Source: Macrostomum hystrix
Lineage: Eukaryota; Platyhelminthes; Macrostomidae
Direction: 5' to 3'
Assembly: GCA_950097015.1 (NCBI GenBank)
Contig: CATNEN010000012.1
Location: 2,287,501-2,351,500 of the forward strand
DNA length: 64,000 nucleotides
The translations under genes and the position numbers were made by a program. Below are positions 55,226 to 64,000 of this stretch, in pieces. A model generated the notes under the pieces. It saw nothing but the letters and a program-made list of their open reading frames with translations, was not told the origin of the DNA and did no database searches. The first letter of the stretch is position 1; each line of letters begins with the position of its first letter.

Positions 55226-55700
55226 ATTATTGGACGCATTCAGAAAAACTTTTGGACACATTTGAAAAATTGTTAAACAAATTTAGAAAACTGTTAAACA
55301 TATTCAGAAAACTGTTAAACACATTCAGAAAACTGGTAAAAACATTTAGAAAACTGTTAAACACATTTAGAAAACTGGTAAAAACGTTTAGAAAACGGTT
55401 AAACACATTTAGAGAACCGTAAAAAAACACTTTAAAAACTTAGACACATTCAGAAAACTGGTAAAAACATTTAGAAAACTGTTAAACACATTTAGAAAAC
55501 TGGTAAAAACATTTAGAAAATGGTTAAACACATTTAGAAAACGGTTAAACACATTTAGAAAACTGGTAAACACATTTAGAAAACGGTTAAACATATCTAG
55601 AAAACTGTTAAACACATTTAGAAACCTGTTAAACACATTTAGAAAACGGTTGGACACATTTAAAAAACTGTTGGACACATTTAAAAAACTGTTGGACACT
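55226..55700. repeat. 21-bp minisatellite
   Basis: About 22 units of AAACACATTTAGAAAACTGT type occur. The minus strand gives artificial Phe-Leu-Asn-Val-Phe frames. Confidence 0.95.
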
Positions 55701-55999
55701 TTTCTCGATTGAAATTGAGACAAGGTTTGATGGTTTATATATATTGTAGTAAGAAAGGAGTAGATGTCTCGCTTGAATTTAGCAATTTATCGTTGAATTG
55801 AAGTCTGCTATGCACATTTTACCAATTCAAATCAAACACACACACACACACGGGTGAGAAAAGCTGTGATGTAATCTATTTATAAATTCGCACTGACTGT
55901 CTCGCCAGTGGGGTTGACACAGCTATGTACATTTGACACAGTGAAATTCTTATCAGTGTACTCACTTTTAACTAAACTGGCCCTGATGCAATAGTATAT

Positions 56000-56097
56000 T
56001 ATTACCCAGGCTTTCAGGGCGATAATGGGAAAGCCAGAGGGCGCCGAAGGCGCCCGAGGGATTTCTCATTATCGCCCGCAAAGCCTGGGTAATACTG
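56000..56097. repeat. Long hairpin (46-bp arms) at the left edge of the tyrosine-recombinase element
   Basis: Two ~46-bp arms starting TATTACCCAGGCTTT are reverse complements with few mismatches and only a three-base loop at GGCGCC-GAA-GGCGCC. The structure lies directly outside a 12-bp inverted repeat that bounds the recombinase gene. Confidence 0.85.
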
Positions 56098-57868
56098 TGA
56101 TTGTACCATAGGGCATAGACTATGTGGCTGAGTAACAAGACAAACCATATCAGCCATAGACAAAATGATTTAATCACAAACTATACAGTTCAATTATAAG
56201 ATAAAGAATAATGAAGCAAAGAGAAGCAAACAACTAGAGAAAGAAGCTAGACTTCTTTCTTCTTCACCGTCATATGCTAGATCGACCATGCTGAACTACA
56301 AAGCAATTTTAGAGAAAGAAATTTCTGGTCTCTCATCGGACGAACTTCAATTCGTGACCACGCTTAGTGATGGACGGCGCGAGGAAGAAGCTGTATATCA
56401 GTCCACGGGACTGCCAGTACTTGAGACGGAAATGATTGAGAGTTTTCTGGCTGAAGTGTCCACATGTAAGGCTTTGACTGACGAAGATCTGAATGAAATT
56501 GCCAAGATGGAGGACTTAGGCAAAGTCTGGTCTACTGAGAAGGCAACAGCTACGTACGCCGCTCGTTTCCGAAAATTTCTTGACGATCGAGGACTGCCAT
56601 CGCAACTTGAGACAATACCGACTCGATATTTGTCACTATCTGCGCCTGTATTTTTCGGTAGTTAAAAAGGATGATGGAACGGCGTACAGTTGCAGTTCGC
56701 TGGTATGCATGCGCGCAGGAATCTACCGGTATTTGAAGAATTTACGAGGTTTGGATATCATCGGCAATGTTGAATTTAGCGCTTTTGAGAAGACTTTCAA
56801 AGCTGCTCTTACGTACTCTCTGAAGAAACCTGTTTCGGTGATGGATGGTGACGGTGGGTATCGAGCATTGGAGCCTGAAGATTTGGCGTTGTTGCATGCG
56901 TACTTCGACCGGAGCTCGCCACAGAAACTGCAACAGGAAGTCTTCTTTGTCCTGAGCTCACACTTTGCCTTTCGTGGACGTGAATGGATTCGAGCGCTTG
57001 AGAAAAAAGATGTCATTCTGCGGGAATCCACCGGAGGTATGACGTGCGTTGACTTGCAGAAAGAAAAGAAAGAAAAGTGTGTGTCCGCCGATGCCCCTCG
57101 GTCCAATCGCGAGATTGGGATTTTTCCTGTGCAAGACAAATCTGTGTGCCCAGTTGAAGCGATCAAACTGTATCTTTCGAAGCTTCCATCTGAGAACGGC
57201 TCTCTGTTTCCCAGGCCTGCCGTCAAGTGGCAGAATGGAGCATGGTATTGCCCAAAAGATGTATTGGGCAAGAACACATTGGCCAGCATGATGAAGACGA
57301 TCTCGAAAGCGGCCAGGCTCTCGCGGGACTACACCAACCATTCGATCCGCGCAACAACCATAACAAACCTGTCTTCTGCTGGATTCAGTGCCGAAGCGAT
57401 TCAAACCGTCTCTGGGCACAAAAAGGTGGATAGTGTTGTCCGTTATACAAAGCGGACAACAGTGGCCCAGAAGCGCGCATTGTCTTCGGCTATCACAGAT
57501 AGTCTACATGCCTCTACATCGAGCGTGGTCAGACATCAAGCACAAGCACTCTGCGAAAAGTCATCCAGCGTTCCAACTGCCGTCACAACTATTGGCCAGC
57601 CTGATAAATCCGGCCCGACGATCGTCTTCGAGAAGAACGGGGCTAAATGTTACATTTATATGTGAGTGCAAAAAGGTCGCTTTGCGAAATTAGGCTTTGG
57701 CTCTGGACTCTAACTGCTTTGTTGGATGTTTTGTTTATTTTGTTGAAATACGTTAAAATACACAAAAATAATCCATTATCGGCCCAACTTTTCGGGCCAA
57801 AATGACATCGTCTATGGCAATAATCGAATATCAGCCCGCCCGATAGCCACGTAGTCATGGTACAATCA
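56098..57868. mobile_element. Crypton-like tyrosine-recombinase element with inverted ends
   Basis: TGATTGTACCAT at 56,098-56,109 and its exact reverse complement at 57,857-57,868 bound the recombinase gene. Further in, GACTATGTGGCT matches GACTACGTGGCT in inverse orientation. Outside, a 19-bp direct repeat with two mismatches (AAACTGGC.CTGATG.AAT) lies at 55,974-55,992 and 57,899-57,917. The limits are inferred, since Crypton ends are usually hard to see. Confidence 0.6.
56288..57665 (+). pseudogene. Tyrosine recombinase (Crypton-like, DUF3504 type), one frameshift
   Basis: The first frame (56,288-56,665) holds the N-terminal arm-binding part (ATYAARFRKFL). The rest continues in another frame from about 56,620 to 57,665. 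The second frame starts with LRLYFSVVKKDDGTAYSCSS, the core-binding domain. The catalytic domain has the first Arg in FAFRGREW, H-x-x-R in TNHSIRATT, a late His in VSGHKKVDS and Tyr in VVRYTK. The catalytic set is complete. These recombinases join DNA through the Tyr without a DDE domain. One small indel near 56,610-56,630 explains the shift; a short intron is less likely. Confidence 0.8.
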
Positions 57869-57897
57869 TTAAAATTGGCAGTGGTATGCACGTTCAC

Positions 57898-59290
57898 AAA
57901 ACTGGCTCTGATGTAATGCATTAAAAATCCTATCTAAAACAGTTTTTCGAATATTTAATCCCCTTAGCAATGAAGTTAAGCTTTATAAAAATACGAGTAT
58001 AATTGTCCCCATATTTGTCAACTTTTAGTGAAGAAATTGTGAAAATCGGTTGAGCCGTTCGGGAGAAAATCAATTTCTATAGAAATATAGTTTTGAATTT
58101 TTGTATATTGGAAAAAAATATATAGATAGTTTTCATTTTTTGTATATAGGAAGGAAGACTAGCAACCAAGACCCCCCTTGGGGGAAAATCACGCTTTAAA
58201 GAAAAAAGGGAAAACTTGAAAATTGAAATGAATTAGCATGAAAACGATTCTGATCTTTTTCTGATGTCTCCTCGTTAAAACATGCTACCCCTTGATAATG
58301 CATGCCTTCCATCGATAATTTTTGCTTACCCCTCAATTATTCATGCTATCCCTTTCATACAGCGTGCTATCCATCAGAAAAGCTTGCTACCCCTCGATAT
58401 TTCATACTTTCCCCTCGACAATTCATGCTCCCCTCGATAAATCATGCTACACTCTCAATAATTTATGCTACTCCCTATATCGGTCATGCTTTCCCTCGAT
58501 AAGTCATGCTTTACCCTCGATAAACATCCTTTCCCCTCAATATTTCATACTTTTCCTTTCGATAATTTGCACTACACCTGGATAAATCATGCTTCCCCCT
58601 CGATAATTCATGCTTCCCCCTCGATAATTCATGCTTCCCCCTCGATAATTCAGGCTTCCCCCTCGATAATTCATGCTTCCCCCTCGATAATTCATGCTTC
58701 CCCCTCGATAATTCATGCTTCCCCCTCGATAATTCATGCTTCCCCCTCGATAATTCATGCTTCCCCCTCGATAATTCAGGCTTCCCCCTCGAAATTCACG
58801 CTTCCCCCTCGATAATTCATGCTTCCCCCTCGATAATTCATGCTTCCCCCTCGATAATTCATGCTTCCCTTTCATGCAAGCCAGTTGAATAATCATGATA
58901 TCCCTTGTTAATTTTGCTTTCCCTCGATAATTCGTGCTTTTACGTCGACAAATTTTCTTCACCTCGATATGTCATGCTCCTTACTCGATAATTCATGCTT
59001 TCCCCTGGATAATTCATTCTTTCCCCTAGACAATTCATGCTTACCCCACTTGATAATTAATGTTTTTTCTTCAATAACTCATGCCACATCGTCGATATTT
59101 CATGCTTTCGCTTTGATAATTCAGTACTTTTTCAATAATTTATTTACGCTTCCTCCTGGATAATTCATGCTATACCGTCGATAATTCATGCTTTCCCCTC
59201 AATAAATCATTCTATCCTCTTGAAAACGTGCTATACCCTCAAAGTATTATGCTATCCCCTGGAAATCTCCATTTTTCGCCTGAAATCTCG
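57898..59290. repeat. Composite minisatellite repeat, reverse copy at 58 kb
   Basis: Read on the minus strand this is a ~21-bp minisatellite (CATGAATTATCGAGGGGGAA) followed by GATTTTCCCCCAAGGGGGG, GGCTCAACCGATTTTCAC and ACATCAGAGCCAGTTTT, the same order as at 9,691-10,400. The central units (58,580-58,870) are nearly identical while the outer ones are degraded, so the array is still turning over. Confidence 0.7.
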
Positions 59291-59706
59291 TGCTATTGTT
59301 GCGGTTTTGTGGTCGCGAGTTCGCGAGTAATTAAGAGCTAGGCGGTGGTTTTTTGTATTGCTTGTTGAGTCTCGTATGAGATCAGAAAGGTTTGATTATT
59401 GCTGGATCGGGTGCAGTATATTTATAGTGTACTTTAGTGTTTCCGGAAGTTTCTTGAAATATACTGTATGGTAAAACTAATTTAATTAAGCTATTTATTA
59501 TTAGATGCAAGCGCATGAGGAGTTTGTGTTAGATATACAATAATTTATGGTGAATTATGCAATTATTATACAAAAGGAATATTCTGAGAAAAAGGGCGAA
59601 GTTTAATTTGTACTATATCGAAGAATTTTCTAGAAATCAATATTTTCGTACTGTTCGAGCGGCGAACAGTACGCCGCTTATTCTTATATTCTTATTATAT
59701 ATCTTA
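59291..59706. other. Non-coding flank of the second Tc1-like pseudogene
   Basis: The stretch is AT-rich and contains a palindrome GTACTGTTCGAGCGGCGAACAGTAC (59,649-59,673; central bases imperfect) and a (TTA)n run that cuts off the end of the transposase. The left terminal repeat of the element was not found. Confidence 0.45.
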
Positions 59707-60746
59707 TTATAATAATAATAAGATTAGGCGGCGCATAAAGTCCTGGGGAAGTTGCTGCCAAGCGTTTGCAATGGCGTGACGCAGCTCCGCAACATTCTGT
59801 GGTGCATTCTCTTTTCGAATGCTGCGCTTTAGAAAGTCCCAGACATGCTCGATTGGATTCATTTCTGGGGACCGGGAAGGCCAGCGCAGAGTGCGGATCT
59901 GTAGCTGCTCTTTCACTTGACCAGCAGCATCGACTCGGTGTGGCGGCACGTTATCATCCTGGAGAATGCAGTTGCCAACTACTCTGAAAGCAGCGTCGGC
60001 AAACGGTAGAAACCGAGTCTGCAGAAGGTCTGCGTAGCTATTAGCGCTCACGTTGGCATCCACGAAGACGATATCCGTCCTTGAATGTGGCGAGATGCCG
60101 GCCCAAACGTGCACTGAGGCAGCCTGGCTCTCAGCGCACTGTACATGCTGCTGCAGCATCTCCTGCCGCGGTTCTCGCCAAACGCGGGTGCGACCATCTG
60201 CTTGGAAAAGTCGGAACCGGCTCTCGTCAGTGAAAACAACGCGTCGCCACTGCTGCTGCCTCCAGTGGACGCGCTGCATTACCCACTGCTTTCGGCTGGC
60301 GATGTGGGCAGGACTGAGTCGAGGCCGCTTGCGCATCTTGCGAGAGCCGAGGCCGGCCTCCTGAATTCGACGTCGAACTGTCTGGGCGCTCAGGATGTTT
60401 CCTGCTCTGCTTCTCTCACCCCACATCAGACGGAGCAGGGTGGCTGGGCGCTCAGGATGTTTCCTGCTCTGCTTCTCTCACCCCACATCAGACGAAGCAG
60501 GGTGGCTGGCAGGGTGGGAGTTCGCCTTACTATTCGCAGCAGACGGCGATTTGCTCTGGCTGTTGAGCCACGGAGATCAAGGCGCTGCCTGCCTTTCGCA
60601 GCGTGCTCCATGCTGCCAGTCTCACGGGACTTTGTCAGCAGTTTTCGAATTGCCACTCGCGATCTTCCAAATCTGCGAGCAACTTCGCTGATGGACACAC
60701 CGACTTCCAGCATTCCAACAGCACGCCATCGTTCAGCATTAGTCAT
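59707..60746 (-). pseudogene. Tc1-like (DD34E) transposase, second copy, broken by a tandem duplication
   Basis: The minus-strand transposase starts at 60,746 (Met-Thr-Asn-Ala-Glu-Arg-Trp) with an intact helix-turn-helix part. It breaks where 62 bases (60,382-60,443) are duplicated in tandem (60,444-60,505), shifting the frame. The rest (60,426 to 59,707) is open, with VFTDESRF, QDDNVPPH and NPIEHVWDF. The last residues are replaced by a (TTA)n run. The right end with a TIR-like GTTGCTGAGTATATA is at about 60,830-60,956. It is a relative, not a close copy, of 19,471-20,508. Confidence 0.85.
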
Positions 60747-60829
60747 TTTGCCGGACCATTTTTGAAATCGTGTGTGTGTGGATTAGACTGAAAATTTCTC
60801 TAAAAGTTAGACTGAAAGTTACGCAGTTT

Positions 60830-60956
60830 TGAACCATTACACAGACCCAAGCCCCCAAGTGACAATAAGCTTCGCTGCGTGCCGCAAGTCACAATAAGTG
60901 AGAAAAATTCCATCTCGCTTGGAGGGTGGAACTTTTGATTGTTGCTGAGTATATAA
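60830..60956. mobile_element. Right terminal repeat of the second Tc1-like element
   Basis: The sequence ends GTTGCTGAGTATATA like the right ends at 118 and 20,710 and has a comparable layout before it (CTCGCTTGGAGGGTGG versus CTCGCTCTACGGTGG). No opposite end was found near 59.3-59.7 kb. Confidence 0.6.
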
Positions 60957-61224
60957 GATTTTCGTGGCACTTTTTTCTTTACTTCTGATGCTGCTATTGC
61001 TTTGTTATATTTATGGCGAGAATAGTGTTTGGTTGTCATCGAAACGGCTGTCAAGACTCGCTATCCAGTTTCTATCCGCGCTGTTGTTGCTGCGAAAAAT
61101 TAATTGGCAAATCTACTGCGCTCAATTTTTCGTAGTTCATTAAGCCTGCACTAGTGTCGCAAACGGCCCGGTGCTAAGAGAATCGCGTGCCTAGCTTTTG
61201 CGTGTAATCAGTTTTCTGAGTCTG

Positions 61225-62460
61225 GATGGGATGGTAGGATGAAGTATTTGAGTAGATGGGATAGTAGGATGAAGTATTTGAGTAGATGGGATAGTAGGAT
61301 GAAGTATTTGAGTAGATGGGATGGTAGGATGAAGTATTTGAGTAGATGGGATAGTAGGATGAAGTATTTGAGTAGATGGGATGGTAGGATGAAGTATTTG
61401 AGTAGATGGGATGGTAGGATGAAGTATTTGAGTAGATGGGATGGTAGGATGAAGTATTTGAGTAGATGGGATGGTAGGATGAAGTATTTGAATAGATGGG
61501 ATGGTAGGATGAATTATTTGAGTAGATGGGATGGTAGGATGAAGTATTTGTATAGATGAGATGTTAGGATGAAGTATTTGAATAGATGGGATGGTAGGAT
61601 GAAGTATTTGAATAGATGGGATGGTAGGATGAAGTATTTGAATAGATGGGATGGTAGGATGAAGTATTTGTATAGATGAGATGTTAGGATGAAGCATTTG
61701 AGTAGATGGGATGGTAGGATGAAGTATTTGTATAGATGGGATGTTAGGATGAAGCATTTGAGTAGATGAGATGTTAGGATGAAGGTTTTGAGTAGATAGG
61801 ATGGTAGGATAAAGGATTAGACTGGATGGGATAATATGATAAAGTATTAGAATGGATGGGATGGTAGGATTAAGGATTAGAATGGATGGGATGGTAGGAT
61901 GAAGGATTAGACTGGATGGGATGGTAGGATAAAGGATTAGACTGGATGGGATAATATGATAAAGTATTAGACTGGATGGGATGGTAGGATGAAGGATTAG
62001 AATGGATGGGATGGTAGGATTAAGGATTAGAATGGATGGGATGGTAGGATGAAGGATTAGACTGGATGGGATAATATGATAAAGTATTAGACTGGATGGG
62101 ATGGTAGGATTAAGGATTAGAATGGATGGGATGGTAGGATGAAGGATTAGACTGGATGGGATAATATGATAAAGTATTAGACTGGATGGGATGGTAGGAT
62201 TAAGGATTAGAATGGATGGGATGGTAGGATGAAGGATTAGACTGGATGGGATAATATGATAAAGTATTAGACTGGATGGGATGGTAGGATTAAGGATTAG
62301 AATGGATGGGATGGTAGGATGAAGGATTAGACTGGATGGGATAATATGATAAAGTATTAGACTGGATGGGATGGTAGGATTAAGGATTAGAATGGATGGG
62401 ATGGTAGGATGAAGGATTAGACTGGATGGGATAATAGGATGAAGGATGAGAATTGATGGT
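61225..62460. repeat. 30-bp minisatellite with a higher-order form
   Basis: The first half (to about 61,790) is of GATGGGATGGTAGGATGAAG + TATTTGAGTA type. The second half has ATTAGACTGGATGGGATGGT variants arranged in a regular order: the ATAATATGATAAAG unit recurs at 61,831, 61,951, 62,071, 62,161, 62,251 and 62,341, i.e. every 120 and later every 90 bp. Both strands give spurious frames. Confidence 0.95.
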
Positions 62461-63180
62461 TAGAGAAAGTGGCACTGAAGCAAACGTATAGTTTAATGGT
62501 TTCGTATGATTCGATAACGAAAAGGGAGCAGGGAAGGTCGGTAGATTATACGAGTAAGCTACTCAGTTATTTGACGCTGAGCTACAATTATTCAACCCAG
62601 CAAGGGAGACAAAAGATACAATCGATTGCGCTGTATTCTGGCATAAACAACATTTCGGTTCCGTTGCTGACATGTGTGAGCCGCTCTGTTAATTGAATGC
62701 GCGCGTTGCAGTCTTCAATAGGTTGGGGAATTCTCGCCAAACAAGCATAAGTGTGCCTCCGCTCACGCTTGTTATTGATTAGCAGAAATCGCCTGCAAAC
62801 TGTGACTCAGCACTTGGGATCATTGTGCCGTTGTCCGTTGTTTATACACCTCACTAAATTATCAGTTGTCTCTCTACCCATCTCTACTCAATTCAACTCT
62901 TGCACCTAGTAGAGTCAACTATAGCTCTAGATGCAGCATACGAAATCGATTGCAGTCATTGAATTGAGCGTTCCTCTATTGTGTTAACTGTGTGTGAGCC
63001 AATTTCCAAATTTGGAAATTGTAGATTTTTATCCCTAGAGTTGTCGCGATCTGTGCTTTTTTATATACGCAAGTATTTAAGCTTACATTTTTAAAGACAG
63101 GTAATTATGAAATGCGCATGTGGCAAATTAAATAATTCAATATTCATTTTAAAGCCGTTGAGCTTTAATTGTAAACCACT
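62461..63180. other. Non-coding region
   Basis: No supported gene. A 75-codon frame (62,469-62,696) starts at GTG and has no recognisable features. The rest is AT-rich. Confidence 0.4.
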
Positions 63181-63204
63181 GAATGGCGTCTAATTAGCGG
63201 AGCT

Positions 63205-64000
63205 ATAGTGGTCAATTAGTGGCCGTTGAGTGTCACTATTAGTGGCCATTGAGTGTCACTATTAGTGGCCATTGAGTGTCACTATTAGTGGCCGTTGAGT
63301 GTCACTATTAGTGGCCATTGAGTGTCACTATTAGTGGCCATTGAGTGTCACTATTAGTGGCCATTGAGTGTCACTATTAGTGGCCATTGAGTGTCACTAT
63401 TAGTGGCCATTGAGTGTCACTATTAGTGGCCATTGAGTGTCACTATTAGTGGCCGTTGAGTGTCACTATTAGTGGCCATTGAGTGTCACTATTAGTGGCC
63501 ATTGAGTGTCACTATTAGCGGCCATTGAGTGTCACTATTAGTGGCCGTTGAGTGTCACTATTAGTGGCCGTTGAGTGTCACTATTAGCGGCCATTGAGTG
63601 TCACTATTAGCGGCCATTGAGTGTCACTATTAGCGGCCATTGAGTGTCACTATTAGCGGCCATTGAGTGTCACTATTAGCGGCCATTGAGTGTCACTATT
63701 AGTGGCCATTGAGTGTCACTATTAGTGGCCATTGAGTGTCACTATTAGCGGCCATTGAGTGTCACTATTAGCGGCCATTGAGTGTCACTATTAGCGGCCA
63801 TTGAGTGTCACTATTAGCGGCCATTGAGTGTCACTATTAGTGGCCATTGAGTGTCACTATTAGTGGCCATTGAGTGTCACTATTAGCGGCCGTTGAGTGT
63901 CACTATTAGCGGCCATTAAGTGTCACTATTAGTGGCCATTGAGTGTCACTATTAGTGGCCATTGAGTGTCACTATTAGTGGCCATTGAGTGTCACTATTA
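63205..64000. repeat. 23-bp minisatellite running off the window
   Basis: About 34 units contain ATTAGTGGCCATTGAGTGTC with G/A (TGG or CGG; CAT or CGT) variants scattered or in short blocks. The end of the array is not in the window. Confidence 0.95.

Noticed and set aside
801-64000. CRISPR arrays
   Set aside because: All arrays are head-to-tail repeats with no unique spacers, in a eukaryotic setting.

Overview
This is a piece of animal nuclear genome, not bacterial. It has multi-exon genes with GT-AG introns, a tRNA-derived SINE, LTR retrotransposons, Tc1/mariner, P-like and tyrosine-recombinase DNA transposons, and very many minisatellites. The host genes (M13 neprilysin-like protein, ABHD17-type hydrolase, SLC25A42-type carrier, GalT) are compact and GC-rich and sit in AT-rich flanks. 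The overall look suits a repeat-rich invertebrate such as a free-living flatworm (Macrostomum-like). That is a guess from style; nothing in the window proves the species. | Layout. Positions 1-24,150 and 34,420-36,480 hold four copies of a segmental duplication. Its core is a forward two-exon gene for a small secreted peptide with 12 cysteines in two tandem six-cysteine (knottin-like) frameworks. Copies 1-3 also carry a related gene in reverse, tail to tail with the first. The forward genes have a 22-bp minisatellite inside their only intron. Copy 1 is followed by a chimeric Ty3/Gypsy insertion (3,466-9,222) made of parts of two different elements. A P-like element with perfect 32-bp terminal repeats and a THAP-domain transposase remnant (10,821-12,747) lies just before copy 2. 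A dead Tc1-like element (19,212-20,715) abuts copy 3, and the same element end opens the window at copy 1. Copy 2 also holds a decayed third cysteine-rich gene. | From 24.1 to 33 kb lies a complete 11-exon neprilysin-like (M13) gene whose zinc-binding HExxH motif is lost, so it is probably a pseudo-peptidase. Many of its introns are filled by a private minisatellite. From 33 to 38.7 kb there are SINEs, LTR-like repeats and knottin copy 4. A two-exon fragment resembling SART3 HAT repeats follows at 38-39 kb. From 39 to 42.7 kb the sequence is AT-rich with a 70-bp-arm inverted repeat and a small TIR element. | From 42.7 to 54.1 kb there are three ordinary housekeeping genes on the + strand: ABHD17-like depalmitoylase, SLC25A42-like mitochondrial CoA carrier and the first coding exon of galactose-1-phosphate uridylyltransferase (the rest is not in the window). 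From 54 to 64 kb there are minisatellites, a frameshifted Crypton-like tyrosine recombinase with a long hairpin and inverted ends, a composite minisatellite repeat also present in inverse orientation near 10 kb, a second Tc1-like pseudogene, a 30-bp array with higher-order structure and a 23-bp array running off the window end. | The genes do not form an operon-like system. The coherent biology is a small family of secreted double six-cysteine peptides amplified with mobile elements at its borders, in a genome where minisatellites settle in introns.
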